Of a stretch of DNA of 64,000 nt, positions 17,742 to 27,682 are shown piece by piece. This DNA is from Chryseobacterium ginsenosidimutans. GTDB lineage: Bacteria > Bacteroidota > Bacteroidia > Flavobacteriales > Weeksellaceae. A program made the translations under genes and the position numbers. The first letter of the stretch is position 1. Every line of letters begins with the position of its first letter. The notes under the pieces are model-generated. The model had not been told where the DNA came from. It did no database searches and saw nothing but the letters and a program-made list of their open reading frames with translations. Where the stretch lies: NCBI RefSeq assembly GCF_024807225.1, contig NZ_JANUCO010000001.1, forward strand, positions 2,294,001-2,358,000, written 5' to 3'.

Positions 17742-18503
17742 ATGAGCAATAAAATCTCCTTACTCTTTGCATTATTCCTTCTTTCATCTTGCCATTCTCA
17801 AAACAATAAAACTGTTGATCTGGCGAAAATATCGGGTGATTTTAATGCCTCAGAATTTTATGAAAACAAAATTAAAAAGACCAATGAGATCATTTCGACA
17901 GACCCTAAAAGTATGGACAAGAAAGAAGCCTTGAATCTTTTAGATAATGCTTTTTTTGTAAAAGATACCTTAGGTTACTTTAAAACGGATGGGAGATTGC
18001 CTACCGACCTGTCTTTAGAGCCAACCAATGACTGGATGGTGAGAGACAAAAAACCAACCGAAATATTTGGATATGGCTACAAAACGGTAGCTTATGATCC
18101 TGAAAAAGACAAGATAGCTATTTTAAATACGGTAACATTCCCAAAAATGGATATGGTAGAAGACCGTAAAGGCCACTTAATGTATCTGGAAGTGGGGAAG
18201 ACTTCAAAAAATACTGCTGACTATAATAAGATCACAGAATACCTCAGTAAAAACTGCAAGAAAGTTGCCGTTGATGATGATTCCAATGCTTCTTATTGGG
18301 AAGGAAAGGTCTTCTACTATTATCTTTTTAAAGAGGATCATAAAGAAGAGGAGATCTCTTTTGATTCACGGGGAAATAAAACATCCAAATCGGTAGATGT
18401 AACAGAAATTAAATTATCAATGTTTGAAAAATCTTACATTGAGAAAATGGAAAAATTGGAAATTTATTCGGCAGGCAATAAATTTTGGAAAAAACCTTTG
18501 TGA
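17742..18503 (+). CDS. Hypothetical lipoprotein
   Basis: 253 residues with a lipoprotein signal MSNKISLLFALFLLSSCHSQ (Cys17). The mature region is hydrophilic with several aromatic strands (KIAILNTVTFPKMDMVED, ASYWEGKVFYYYLF). No catalytic motif was recognised. It is followed after 115 bp by another, frameshifted, lipoprotein gene on the same strand. Confidence 0.65.
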   Translation: MSNKISLLFALFLLSSCHSQNNKTVDLAKISGDFNASEFYENKIKKTNEIISTDPKSMDKKEALNLLDNAFFVKDTLGYFKTDGRLPTDLSLEPTNDWMVRDKKPTEIFGYGYKTVAYDPEKDKIAILNTVTFPKMDMVEDRKGHLMYLEVGKTSKNTADYNKITEYLSKNCKKVAVDDDSNASYWEGKVFYYYLFKEDHKEEEISFDSRGNKTSKSVDVTEIKLSMFEKSYIEKMEKLEIYSAGNKFWKKPL

Positions 18504-18618
18504 TTAACTTAACAGTAGTTAACGAATTCATTCGGGATATATTGAGGATAAGAAAAAATAAGGACAGTAATAAGTCGTATACAATATCAAAAAACATCAT
18601 TAACAAAAACAAATTCAC

Positions 18619-19102
18619 ATGAAAGCTAAAACATTATTTGTAACAGCAGCAATTGCAGGAATGCTATCAACGGTCAACTCATGCTCGTATTTTGAAAGTG
18701 GTAAAAACCGTGAAAAAGGGACGCCTATCGAATCGTCAAAAACGGCAGTACAAAAAATTGTCGTTGACAAAGAAACAAATGAAGGAAAACGTTTTTCTAT
18801 TACAGGCTATTTGAATTATTCTGCAGGAATGACGGTTTATGTTGACAGACCCCAAACAGTATATGTTAATACAGAAACCCGGGGATGATGGCGAAACAAT
18901 TACTCCCATAGAGATGGATTGGAAACAAGATGGGCACAACACTGTTTTTGTTCCTGAAGAGGTAGGACGAGGATCTGATAAAACAATATTTTATGATAAT
19001 GAAGGAAAACCACTTACAACGAATGACAAGGTGGAAGTTTCATTTGAGGTTGGGAAAGCATCAATTTATCCTGTTGAAGTAAGGATTGACAAAGTAAAAT
19101 AA
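18619..19102 (+). pseudogene. Lipoprotein gene with one frameshift
   Basis: The first frame encodes a lipoprotein signal (MLSTVNSC) and continues to VDRPQTVYVNTETRG, stopping at 18888. The next frame picks up at about 18875 with KPGDDGETITPIEMDW and runs to a stop at 19102. The join lies in the homopolymer string GAAACCCGGGG, so one extra base would explain it. The intact product would be about 160 residues. It may be a true pseudogene or a sequencing error. Confidence 0.65.
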
Positions 19103-19123
19103 TATAGAAGAGCATGTCGTGGC

Positions 19124-19157
19124 ATTCTGTGAATTGATTTGGAAAAATTCACAGAAT
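19124..19157 (+). terminator. Perfect 12-bp inverted repeat downstream of the lipoprotein gene
   Basis: ATTCTGTGAATT (19124-19135) pairs with AATTCACAGAAT (19146-19157). It is 20 bp after the stop codon. There is no long T tract, so it may act as an mRNA 3' stabiliser rather than a classical terminator. Confidence 0.5.
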
Positions 19158-19237
19158 AAAATTCAGCAATTAAAAAAAAAGCAGAAAATTTGTGGATGAA
19201 TAATCTGATAGGATATTACTAAATTTAACATTATTAT

Positions 19238-19426
19238 ATGCAGGCAAATTATTTTATACTTTTATTTACAGGTCTTTTTTTAATAGGCACATACATTAAT
19301 TACGGGTATACTCAAAAGAAAGGGATGGCATTCCGATACAGCCCCGTTTTTTTAATCATTATAGCTGTTTTATTTTTGGTTTCTTTATATGGAATTATCT
19401 TTGGAAAACCATATAATGGAATATAA
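19238..19426 (+). CDS. Small two-helix membrane protein
   Basis: 62 residues: helix 1 at about 5-22 (FILLFTGLFLIGTYINYGY), a short basic loop, and helix 2 at about 36-54 (PVFLIIIAVLFLVSLYGIIF). A short protein of this form is common in Flavobacteriia, with no known role. Confidence 0.5.
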   Translation: MQANYFILLFTGLFLIGTYINYGYTQKKGMAFRYSPVFLIIIAVLFLVSLYGIIFGKPYNGI

Positions 19427-19481
19427 GGTAACCAATAAGTTTAGAATCTATCTTAAGATTGAGATGAACAATTTGATTAAC

Positions 19482-20375
19482 TTATTCTGGCTGAATAATG
19501 ACAAACCGAACTAATGGAAATTCATTTTTTATATGTTCACGAATGCGGTGTATGGCTTCAGTGATCTCTTCAGTATCAAGATGATCTTCGAAATCTATTA
19601 TCAGCATTAGCACAACTTCTTCTGGTGACTGGTACGTAGATAATATACTTTTTGTTCTCACTACAGCGGCATCTTTTTCAGCCAGTTTTGCGATCTTTTC
19701 TCTTGTTTCAGGAGCGATTCCTTCTCCCATCAATAAGCTTCTGCTTTCCCTTGCCAGTATGAAAGAGACAAATACCAATATCAACCCAACAATGACCGAT
19801 GCAAGTCCATCCAACTCAGGTATTTGAAATGTATGGCTGATCCCCATTAATATCATGACAACGATAAGTCCTGCCACCGCCGCACCATCTTCGAAAACAA
19901 CGAGAAAGCTCGCAGGATCTTTACTTTTGATGATTGCATCCCACCACCTTGTACCGTTACGGGTTTTATTGAATTCTTTTACGGCGATAAACAGAGAAGT
20001 TCCTTCGAAAATGAGGGAAAGAACTAACACAATATAGTTCCAGAACGGATCTTTCATCAATTCAGGCTCCAAAATGTGTGAAATTCCCTGATAAATGGAT
20101 AAGGCACCGCCCAAACCAAATATTAAAATAGAAACAACAAAAGACCAAAAATAAATTTCCTTGCCATATCCAAAAGGATGAGATTCATCGGCTGTTTTCT
20201 TACTTCTTTTCAAGCCATACAAAAGCAACAGCTGGTTGGTGGTATCAACTGTTGAATGGATTCCTTCAGAGATCATCGAAGAACTGTTGGTAAATGTTCC
20301 TGCAATAAACTTTGTCAACGCAATAAGCAGATTGGCAGCAAGTGCACTGTAAATTGATTTGTGATTATTGGCCAT
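19482..20375 (-). CDS. Cation diffusion facilitator family transporter
   Basis: 297 residues with six predicted membrane helices. Metal-site residues are visible in helix 2 (EGIHSTVDTTNQ, H40 and D44), in the loop HPFGYGKE (H66), and in helix 5 (FEDGAAVAG). The ED pair replacing HxxxD in helix 5 is typical of the ZnT9-like branch. The cytoplasmic domain at the C-terminus (about 205-297) has the usual alternating strands. The likely substrate is a divalent metal such as Zn or Mn. It is monocistronic. Confidence 0.88.
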   Translation of the reverse strand: MANNHKSIYSALAANLLIALTKFIAGTFTNSSSMISEGIHSTVDTTNQLLLLYGLKRSKKTADESHPFGYGKEIYFWSFVVSILIFGLGGALSIYQGISHILEPELMKDPFWNYIVLVLSLIFEGTSLFIAVKEFNKTRNGTRWWDAIIKSKDPASFLVVFEDGAAVAGLIVVMILMGISHTFQIPELDGLASVIVGLILVFVSFILARESRSLLMGEGIAPETREKIAKLAEKDAAVVRTKSILSTYQSPEEVVLMLIIDFEDHLDTEEITEAIHRIREHIKNEFPLVRFVIIQPE

Positions 20376-20693
20376 TTATGATAGATTCAATATGAGATGG
20401 ATGAGATTATTTAAAAACTTAGCAGACAAAAAAGCTTTATCACAGCTAATGTAAGTAATCATCTAATAAAAATATTGCTTTTAGTCCGAACCGCCAATAC
20501 TGCCAGAAATTTTTTTATTTGTTGGATAGGAATTATAATTAGTGTAACGAATTGGCGTTGAGTTGAATTATTTGGCTTCAAATGACAATGTAGTATAAAA
20601 AATAAAGTAAATTAGCCTAACTGCAATTACGGAAATTACAGTTGTCATTACTTAAAAAGTATAACCAATACGACTTACCTTATTAAAAAACTA

Positions 20694-21145
20694 ATGAGTA
20701 GGAAAAATTACATCATCGTAGGAATATTGGCGCTTATCGCTTTATTAGTGATAGGAGTATTGTCGTACTTGATGGGTTGAGCAGTATGGGAAATCCAAAT
20801 GGAAGCAGGGCGCCCGATTATCCTTATTTTATAACAACCGAGCCTTTGACAGTCAAAAAAATAGGAGTGCCCAAATTAACCATTATCGGAATGATGCGCA
20901 GTGATTTTCCGGATATTCAGTGGAGTATTTAAGAAACGATCTCTAAGAATGATAAGGGGCGGTTAGGTTCACGATGGAAGGAACCCATAAAGAAACTTTT
21001 TTGGGTGTATCCGCAACAGGAAAACCGACTGCAGTTAGCGCAATGAATTTTTACCGTTTGTCTGATAACGAGATCATAGAAGAAATAAGGACAACCAGAT
21101 ATGCTTAATTTACTGACACAAATAGGAGCACTACCTGCAATGTGA
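20694..21145 (+). pseudogene. Decayed SnoaL-type ester cyclase
   Basis: A 28-codon ATG frame with one hydrophobic helix (20694-20780) is followed by broken frames. These spell the polyketide-cyclase/ester-cyclase family in order: DFPDIQWS, ETISKNDK, then MEGTHKETFLGVSATGKP, AMNFYRLSDNEIIEE and MLNLLTQIGALPAM before a stop at 21145. At least three frame changes are needed. The product would have been an exported or anchored SnoaL-fold protein. It is not functional. Confidence 0.65.
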
Positions 21146-21199
21146 TTACACGTCGAAATATTCTCCATTTTTATGATCTCATAAAGGGTATGTAGATTT

Positions 21200-21450
21200 T
21201 GTCAGGTAGTTGAAAATTAAGTACTACAATACCTGCAATGGCTGATCAGGTTTTGGATTATATTGTTTTTGGTGGCAATAGGCAAAACTTTGGTAATCAA
21301 TCCGGATTGGTAGTGCTAGTCGAAAAAGGAGATGAAGAAGGATAGCTTCAAATCTTAAGCTTGATGCAGCGGAAGAGAAGAAAATACCATCGGGATTGAT
21401 AGCAGTTTTTGAAGCGTTAAAAGGTGGGTTTCATTGGAGTCGTAAATAAA
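21200..21450 (+). pseudogene. Coding debris next to the ester cyclase remnant
   Basis: Short in-frame runs (MADQVLDYIVFGGNRQNFGN, then after a stop IPSGLIAVFEALKGGFHWSR) look like former protein sequence. The family could not be named with confidence. A hairpin AAATGGCG/CGCCATTT at 21492-21525 follows. Confidence 0.4.
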
Positions 21451-21491
21451 TTAAAAGTAATAATCTGGATAAACATTTTCAAAATAAATAA

Positions 21492-21525
21492 AAATGGCGC
21501 AACTTGTCTTAAAGTGACGCCATTT
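21492..21525 (+). terminator. Hairpin after the coding debris
   Basis: AAATGGCG (21492-21499) and CGCCATTT (21518-21525) form an 8-bp stem with an 18-base loop. It is probably the old terminator of the decayed genes upstream. Confidence 0.5.
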
Positions 21526-21692
21526 GGCTGTTTGTGACCAAGATGAGCGTATCTTCAAATACTTTTATAGACTATTTGCTTCGATTGATTGCAATTAAAC
21601 AAGAATTACAAAGTTCATTTTTATTTAGTAATTTTTATAATATAGAATAATTGTGAACCTTTAGCAATTTAATTTCTAAAATTAAAAATAAG

Positions 21693-21950
21693 TGAAATTG
21701 TCATAATAGCCAGAGAATTAGGGGCAAAGGGAATAAGAGCCGTATGTCCTTTTCTTGCCAAACTGATGAGAGAACGTGACCTGAGAAGTATTAAAGAAAA
21801 AATTTAGGAAGAGTACTAATTGGCTACGCCGAACCACTTGGTTAGGTTTCTTCACATAGAATCTGTTGTTGAAAATCATTTGAATCAAAACTTTCATGTT
21901 AAAAACAGAAGAGAAATAAGACTCTTATGTACATCAGTTTTTTTCTGATA
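21693..21950 (+). pseudogene. IS3-family transposase fragment (OrfB)
   Basis: The frames ARELGAKGIRAVCPFLAKLM, then RERDLRSI, then after a stop and a shift VVENHLNQNFHV match the conserved linker of IS150/IS3 OrfB transposases that precedes the DDE domain. The catalytic part is missing. Only about 85 codons remain, so the element is dead. Confidence 0.65.
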
Positions 21951-22023
21951 GAAAGGAGGTAAATAAATAGTATATGAATTTATACTTACCTTATCTTTAC
22001 AACATATTTTATACAGAAAAAGA

Positions 22024-23079
22024 ATGAAAATATATTTAATTAATTACATTTTTCTCATTGCAGCTTGCATTTGCCCTTCACAGGCAGGTGCTCAGCTATA
22101 CACACAGACCAATCTAGGCAGCGATTTCAACTCCTCAAATGGGGTAGCTGTAGATCCTTCCGGCAACATTTATGTTGCCGACCGGTTGAATAATCTTATA
22201 AAAAAAATGAACCCTGTCGGCGGAAACATCCAGATCGTCGGGCTCTATTTCCAGGAGCCTATGGGAATCGCCCTGGACGCGGCAGGTAATATTCTGGTTT
22301 CGGAAACGCAGACCAATAAAATTAAAAAAATGACTCCCGACGGTACTAATTTGCAGACCATAGTCAATGGCGGTATGAACAGTCCGCATGGAGTTACCGT
22401 AGATACGGCAGGAAATATCTATCTGGCAGATTCCGGAAATGGTGTTGTTCGGAGATTTAATAGCGCCGGCCAAAATAATACGATACTCGGCAATGGCTTC
22501 TTCAATCCGAATCAGGTTGCCGTGGATGCTGCCGGGAATGTTTACCTAGCAGATGGAAGTCATAAGATTAAAAGAATCAATGCCACAGGCGGACCCGTGC
22601 AGGAACTAGGATCCGGCTTTCAGTATGCATATGGAGTTGCAGTGGATGCTTCTGGTAACATATATATAGCAGATCATATCAACAATGTAGTGAAAAAAAT
22701 GAACAATAGCGGAACTAATATCCAGACCATTAGCGCATACATTTATCATCCGGTAAGTGTAACGCTGGATAATCAGGGAAATGTTTACGTAACTTCAGCA
22801 AGTTCCTCACCAGTTATAAAGTTGGCACCGGCTTCCCTATCTGTCACAGAGGCTTCATCCAAAAAAACCGGGATTTACCCGAATCCGGCTAAAGACATGG
22901 TGTATTTTTCGGAACAATTAAACAGCATAGCAATCCATAACGTTTCAGGAATTTTGGTATGGCATCAGAAAGATGGGAGTGTGTCAGTTAATATTTCCGC
23001 ATTCCCAGCCGGTATGTACATCATTACGGCTAAAAACAGCAAAGGGCAGGTCATAACAAAAAAAATAATGAAGGAATAA
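22024..23079 (+). CDS. NHL-repeat protein with a type IX secretion sorting domain
   Basis: 351 residues. An N-terminal signal peptide (to about residue 23, CPSQAGAQ) is followed by at least six NHL-type repeats of about 40 residues, each with the pattern GVAVDxxGNIYVAD and KKMN. Together they should form a beta-propeller. The last 75 residues form a T9SS type A sorting domain (YPNPAKDMVYF, AGMYIITAKNSKGQVITKKI), so the protein is exported and probably attached to the cell surface. Base composition is richer in G and C than the neighbouring DNA, which may indicate recent transfer. The ligand is unknown. Confidence 0.9.
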   Translation: MKIYLINYIFLIAACICPSQAGAQLYTQTNLGSDFNSSNGVAVDPSGNIYVADRLNNLIKKMNPVGGNIQIVGLYFQEPMGIALDAAGNILVSETQTNKIKKMTPDGTNLQTIVNGGMNSPHGVTVDTAGNIYLADSGNGVVRRFNSAGQNNTILGNGFFNPNQVAVDAAGNVYLADGSHKIKRINATGGPVQELGSGFQYAYGVAVDASGNIYIADHINNVVKKMNNSGTNIQTISAYIYHPVSVTLDNQGNVYVTSASSSPVIKLAPASLSVTEASSKKTGIYPNPAKDMVYFSEQLNSIAIHNVSGILVWHQKDGSVSVNISAFPAGMYIITAKNSKGQVITKKIMKE

Positions 23080-23099
23080 TACGGGTGTTTATCAGATCA

Positions 23100-23237
23100 T
23101 GCAATTTCTATCAAAATAATTACGTGAGGTATTACTACAGGTCATTTGGGTTTAACATCACTTACAAATTCGGAAAGCTTAAAGACGAGATCCAGAGTAC
23201 CAGAAGAAAAATTCAGAATAACGACCTGACCAATTAG
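23100..23237 (+). pseudogene. C-terminal fragment of an outer-membrane beta-barrel protein
   Basis: The frame NNYVRYYYRSFGFNITYKFG followed by KLKDEIQSTRR ends at a stop at 23237. It matches the last strand and tail of TonB-dependent-receptor-like barrels of Bacteroidetes (SFGFNISYKFGKLK). The rest of the gene is absent. Confidence 0.6.
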
Positions 23238-23510
23238 AATACGGGCGATCTATTGTCTTTTCGCTCAATAATTTTATTTCTAATCAGCTTTTAAGTTGAA
23301 TTTTATAATAATGTTCTCTTCAATCTATCCTTTTGCTCCTGTCTGTTTTTGCTCATCATACCTGCTGAAAAACATATGTAGTTAGGATTTTATGAGTTAT
23401 TTCCTGATGATGTTAAATTTCAATTGCTATTTAAACGTTACTCTATACTTCATTAGATGTAATTTCGTGGCAATTTTTCAATGTTCCGGTACACCGATTG
23501 AATTGGAGTC

Positions 23511-24197
23511 TTACAGCTCAGAAGATAAACCATTTTTTGAATATTCATAATCTACGAATAACCCGTTATCTACATGTTGTATCCCCGGAGTTTTCCATGC
23601 AATGCGCTCAGCTTCGTCTTTTTGATGCCAGGAATTTACTGTTCCTGTTAAAGTCACTGTAGTGCCGGATACATTTATATGAATGTCACTATTGTATACT
23701 ACCCAGTTCATTTTCATTGCATTTTCAATATCTTTTTGTTTTATAACATCTATTATTTCTGATTTGATTTTAATATGATTGATAATCGCTTTTACTCCCG
23801 GAAGATAATGGATTGCATTTTTTGTAATTTCTCTCTGATAGTCCCACTGCATTTCTCCCTCTAAAGTTACCTGCCCGTTTTCAACAATTACTTTGATCAT
23901 ATTCTCCGGAATAAATACATTCGATTTAAAAGCTTCTAAAATTTCATAGGCAATTTCGTTGTCGGTTTTTGATAAGGAATCTGGAGATTTCACGATGATA
24001 TTTTCTATTAAGACTTTTACTCCAACAACTTTTTTCGCAGCATTTTCTGCCTCTATTTTTTTAACATAGTGATCAACTTCTCCCGTAAGAGAAACCACAC
24101 CGTCTTTTGCAGTGACTCCGATTTCTGCTGAGTGTAATAATGGTTCCCATTTAATGGCATCCTGAACATTCTTTTGTAGTTCGGCATTTGTTTTCAT
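23511..24197 (-). CDS. BON-domain protein, paralogue 1
   Basis: 228 residues with three BON domains (about 5-70, 78-145, 150-218), each with the core VxLTGxVxxxxxKxxA and ending in an xNxI/xVxL strand. BON domains bind phospholipids or act as envelope and osmotic-stress proteins (OsmY type). No signal peptide is seen, so it is probably cytoplasmic. It is closely similar to the proteins at 31924 and 34683. It is divergent from a P-type ATPase and its promoter carries two FNR-like boxes. Confidence 0.9.
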   Translation of the reverse strand: MKTNAELQKNVQDAIKWEPLLHSAEIGVTAKDGVVSLTGEVDHYVKKIEAENAAKKVVGVKVLIENIIVKSPDSLSKTDNEIAYEILEAFKSNVFIPENMIKVIVENGQVTLEGEMQWDYQREITKNAIHYLPGVKAIINHIKIKSEIIDVIKQKDIENAMKMNWVVYNSDIHINVSGTTVTLTGTVNSWHQKDEAERIAWKTPGIQHVDNGLFVDYEYSKNGLSSEL

Positions 24198-24216
24198 TGT
24201 ATCTTAATTGATCATT

Positions 24217-24282
24217 CAAAATTCCAGAAACTTTCCAGAATATACTATGATCAGTATCACGATGAAACCTGATACTGGTTAG
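24217..24282 (-). promoter_or_regulatory. Dual FNR-like box promoter of BON paralogue 1
   Basis: Read toward the gene, the upstream box is CTAACCAGTATCAG (24269-24282) and the downstream box GTGATACTGATCAT (24247-24260), 22 bp apart. TTTG of the -7 element (24217-24220) starts 40 bases after the first base of the downstream box, the same spacing as at seven other promoters in the window. On the other strand the pair faces the ATPase gene without a matching -7 element. Confidence 0.75.
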
Positions 24283-24343
24283 GCAGGGAAATTCAATTTA
24301 TATATAAATAATTGCCTATTTTTAGATAACCTATTTATTTGAT

Positions 24344-26845
24344 ATGTCTTACAACTTGCCCGAAAATCTTACAGGTCTTACCGAAAATGAAGTGAAAGCT
24401 TCCAGACAACGATATGGATATAACCGGTTGGAAGCTATCCGTAAAAACACCTGGTTTGATTTGCTTATTGGTATTTTAAAAGAACCGATGCTGATTTTAC
24501 TGATCATTATTTCAATTATTTATGTGATTGTGGGAGATTATGGAGAGGCTGCTTTTATGTTTGTGGCAATTATGGCGGTGACCGCCATATCTTTTTATCA
24601 GGATAACCGTAGTAAAAAAGCGTTGGAAGAACTTGAGAAACTCAACGAACCTTTAAGTATGGTGATCAGAAACTCGAAAGTAGTAGAAATTCCGACCCAT
24701 GAAATTGTCGTAGGTGATTTATGCATCATAGAAGAAGGAAGGATTATCAATGCTGATGGAGTAATTGTACACAGTAATGATTTTTCCGTGAATGAATCTT
24801 CGCTTACCGGCGAAAGTTTTTCAGTTTTTAAGGATAACAAATCTGAGGACAATCTTGTTTATAGCGGAACTATGACGGTTTCGGGGTTAGCTGTTTTTAA
24901 AGTAAATAAAATAGGCAAAGAAACACGTGTCGGCAAAATTGGAGAATCAATACTGAATATAAAAGAAGAAATTTCACCACTACAAATCCAGATCCGGAAG
25001 TTTGTAAAATGGATGGCAGTTATCGGTATTGTTATTTTTTTGATGGTTTGCATCTTCAGTTATATTAAAACCGGAGATCTTGTAACGAGCCTTCTTAGTG
25101 GATTAACACTTGCAATGTCTGTACTTCCCGAAGAAATTCCTGTGGCATTTACAACTTTTATGGCTTTGGGTGCCTGGAAACTAATGCGTGAAGGAATTAT
25201 CATCAAACGGAGCAGTATTGTAGAAACTTTGGGAAGTACCACGGTCATCTGTACCGATAAAACAGGTACTATTACTGAAAATTCAATGAAACTTCAACAT
25301 TTATACAATTACGTTTCCGACAGGATTTATGGAGAAAAGGAATTTAAAAATGATGATTTAAGTGAACTGATTGATTATGCCATGTGGAGCAGTGAGCCAG
25401 TCCCTTTTGACCCGATGGAAATAACCCTGCACAAAACGTATGAGCAGACTCAACAGAATGATCTAAGAAAAGAATATCAGATGTTTCACGAATATCCGCT
25501 TGAAGGGAAACCGCCTATGATGACCCATCTTTTTGAAAACACAAGTAAAGAGAGAATCATTGCCGCGAAAGGCGCTCCCGAAGCTATTCTTAGTGTTTCT
25601 AAGCTTTCAGAGGCAGGAAAAAGTAAGATCAGAGATATTATAAAAACATTTGGACAGCAAGGCTATCGCGTATTGGGAGTCGCTAAGTCGCACTTTGAAG
25701 GAAACAGCTTTCCAAAAAGCCAACAGGATTTTGATTTTGAATTTTTAGGACTGACTGTCTTTTATGATCCTCCAAAAAAAGGAATAAAAGAGGTATTTCA
25801 AAGTATTTATGATGCCGGGATTAAGGTAAAAGTCATTACCGGCGATAATGCAGATACAACCAATGCGATTGCGCTTCAGGCAGGAATTAAAAATGAGGCT
25901 CCTGCAATCAATGGCAGTGATATTATAGACCGTTCTGAAAAAGAGCTTATGCAGATTTCAGAGAATACAGTTTTGTTTACCAGAATGTTTCCCGATGCCA
26001 AGCTTGCGGTAGTAAATGCCCTGAAAAAGAAGGGGGAAGTGGTAGCCATGCTTGGAGATGGAGTTAATGACGGTCCCGCGCTAAAAGCTGCCCACATTGG
26101 TGTAGCAATGGGAAATAAAGGAACAGAAATTGCCAAATCAGCTGCTGCACTGGTGATTACTAATGATGATTTAGAAAAACTAATTGTTGGAATTGCTGCA
26201 GGAAGAAGAATTTATACTAATATCAAAAAGGCGATTCAGTATATTATTTCCATTCATATTCCTATAATACTGACGGTTTCTTTACCTCTGTTTTTGGGAT
26301 GGGTATTTCCTCATATATTTACTCCTGTTCACATCATTTTTCTTGAGTTAGTAATGGGACCCACCTGTTCTATTGTTTATGAAAATGAGCCGATGGAAAA
26401 AAATACAATGAAACAGCCTCCAAGAGCTATGGGAGATACTTTTTTAAGTTTAAATGAATTGGGAATCAGTATTATTCAAGGGGTGATGATCACCCTCGGG
26501 GTTTTATTTGCCTATCAGTTCTCGTTTCAAAACGGAGGTGATGAAGAGAAGACAAGGGCAATGGTATTCAGTACCTTAATCTTTGCCAATATATTACTGA
26601 GTTTTGTCAATCGATCATTCTTTTATAGTGTGTTGGAAAGTTTCAGAAACCGAAATCCTTTACTCATCGGCATTTCTGCTTTAGTTCTAATGATGCTTTT
26701 AGTTATATTATACGTAAAGCCAATTTCTCTATTTTTTAAAGTAACAACGCTCAATATAAGCGAATTGGGGATGACTGTTTTCATCGCAGCTGTTTCTATT
26801 TTATGGTTTGAAGTCTATAAATATGTAAAAAGAAAGAAAAGATGA
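24344..26845 (+). CDS. Cation-translocating P-type ATPase (P2 type)
   Basis: 833 residues with the full P2 layout. There is an N-terminal cation-ATPase domain and two helices, then the actuator domain with TGES. Helix 4 carries PEEIP. The phosphorylation motif is CTDKTGTIT, the nucleotide domain has KGAPE, and the hinge is MLGDGVNDGPAL. Six C-terminal membrane helices follow. PEEIP in place of PEGLP and other residues resemble bacterial Ca/Mn-type pumps, but the ion cannot be settled. It is divergent from BON paralogue 1 across 146 bp. P2 ATPases are part of dormancy-type regulons in other bacteria (CtpF in mycobacteria). Confidence 0.93.
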   Translation: MSYNLPENLTGLTENEVKASRQRYGYNRLEAIRKNTWFDLLIGILKEPMLILLIIISIIYVIVGDYGEAAFMFVAIMAVTAISFYQDNRSKKALEELEKLNEPLSMVIRNSKVVEIPTHEIVVGDLCIIEEGRIINADGVIVHSNDFSVNESSLTGESFSVFKDNKSEDNLVYSGTMTVSGLAVFKVNKIGKETRVGKIGESILNIKEEISPLQIQIRKFVKWMAVIGIVIFLMVCIFSYIKTGDLVTSLLSGLTLAMSVLPEEIPVAFTTFMALGAWKLMREGIIIKRSSIVETLGSTTVICTDKTGTITENSMKLQHLYNYVSDRIYGEKEFKNDDLSELIDYAMWSSEPVPFDPMEITLHKTYEQTQQNDLRKEYQMFHEYPLEGKPPMMTHLFENTSKERIIAAKGAPEAILSVSKLSEAGKSKIRDIIKTFGQQGYRVLGVAKSHFEGNSFPKSQQDFDFEFLGLTVFYDPPKKGIKEVFQSIYDAGIKVKVITGDNADTTNAIALQAGIKNEAPAINGSDIIDRSEKELMQISENTVLFTRMFPDAKLAVVNALKKKGEVVAMLGDGVNDGPALKAAHIGVAMGNKGTEIAKSAAALVITNDDLEKLIVGIAAGRRIYTNIKKAIQYIISIHIPIILTVSLPLFLGWVFPHIFTPVHIIFLELVMGPTCSIVYENEPMEKNTMKQPPRAMGDTFLSLNELGISIIQGVMITLGVLFAYQFSFQNGGDEEKTRAMVFSTLIFANILLSFVNRSFFYSVLESFRNRNPLLIGISALVLMMLLVILYVKPISLFFKVTTLNISELGMTVFIAAVSILWFEVYKYVKRKKR

Positions 26846-26912
26846 AACTATGATAAGCAAGTGTGGTAATAATTACCTTTAAAAAAAGGACTGGTTTTAA
26901 ACCGGTGTCTTC

Positions 26913-26978
26913 ACCTGGCAATATCATTTTTTTAGTGACTGATATCATTTCTTGGAATGAATAATTTAATGAATTTTA
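26913..26978 (+). promoter_or_regulatory. Probable FNR-like box promoter of the pyrophosphatase gene
   Basis: The downstream box GTGACTGATATCAT (26935-26948) is perfect. The upstream half ATCA (26923-26926) is one base out of register. The -7 position holds TTTA instead of TTTG. It is weaker than the other promoters of the set and lies about 125 bp from the ATG. Confidence 0.45.
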
Positions 26979-27103
26979 CACAAGCAAATTAATAACCATG
27001 ACGATTAGCGCAGCATGCAGTTTGTTTAAAAAAATTTCACAAAAAGAAGGGCATTTATTCAGGAGTGCTCTTCTTTTAGCTAAAAAAAATCAATACTACG
27101 ATA

Positions 27104-27661
27104 ATGATAGGAAATCAACACCCGTGGCATGATGTTTCTCCCGGAGAGCATCTGCCACAAATAGTTACAGCTGTTATTGAAATACCCAGTGGCAGCCATA
27201 CAAAATACGAAATCGACAAACTATCAGGACTGATAAGACTGGATAGGATTCTTTTATCTTCTATGTATTATCCTGCCAATTATGGGATAATACCACAGAC
27301 TTACTACAGTGACGGAGATCCACTAGATATTTTGGTTTTATGTTGGGAAAGCCTCGTTCCGCTAACCTTGGTTGAGGCAAGAGTGATAGGAATACTGGAA
27401 ATGACAGATGAGGATAAAAAAGATCATAAAATAATAGCTGTAGTCGAAAATGATTCCTCCTTGACGGATGTTCATGATATTGAAGACCTGCCTGCTTACA
27501 CCATTAATGGGATTCAGAATTTTTTCGAAGAATACAAAAAATTGGAAGGAAAAGCCGTACAGGTATTTGGTTTTAAAAATAAGGAAGAAGCTTTCGACTG
27601 TATTGAAGAGAGCTTGATGATGTATGTTAAAGAAATCAAGCCTAAAATAAAAGAGGATTAA
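27104..27661 (+). CDS. ppa: Inorganic pyrophosphatase (family I)
   Basis: 185 residues. It hydrolyses pyrophosphate to phosphate, pulling biosynthetic reactions forward. Motifs include EIPSGSHTKYEIDK near the N-terminus, the signature DGDPLDILVL with its metal-binding aspartates, and MTDEDKKDHKIIAV with a second Asp pair. Length is normal for bacterial soluble PPases. A 44-codon frame and a GAAGGGCA/TGCTCTTC hairpin lie in the leader (26998-27073), which could regulate expression. Confidence 0.93.
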   Translation: MIGNQHPWHDVSPGEHLPQIVTAVIEIPSGSHTKYEIDKLSGLIRLDRILLSSMYYPANYGIIPQTYYSDGDPLDILVLCWESLVPLTLVEARVIGILEMTDEDKKDHKIIAVVENDSSLTDVHDIEDLPAYTINGIQNFFEEYKKLEGKAVQVFGFKNKEEAFDCIEESLMMYVKEIKPKIKED

Positions 27662-27682
27662 TGTAATATGATCCTTTTGATT

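Noticed and set aside
24283..24343. FNR-like promoter for the P-type ATPase
   Set aside because: The two boxes of the BON1 promoter can be read toward the ATPase too, but no TTTG is found at the fixed distance; the ATPase may use another promoter.
26998..27132. 44-codon frame before the pyrophosphatase gene
   Set aside because: It overlaps the ppa start out of frame and has no coding pattern; it is mentioned only as a possible leader.
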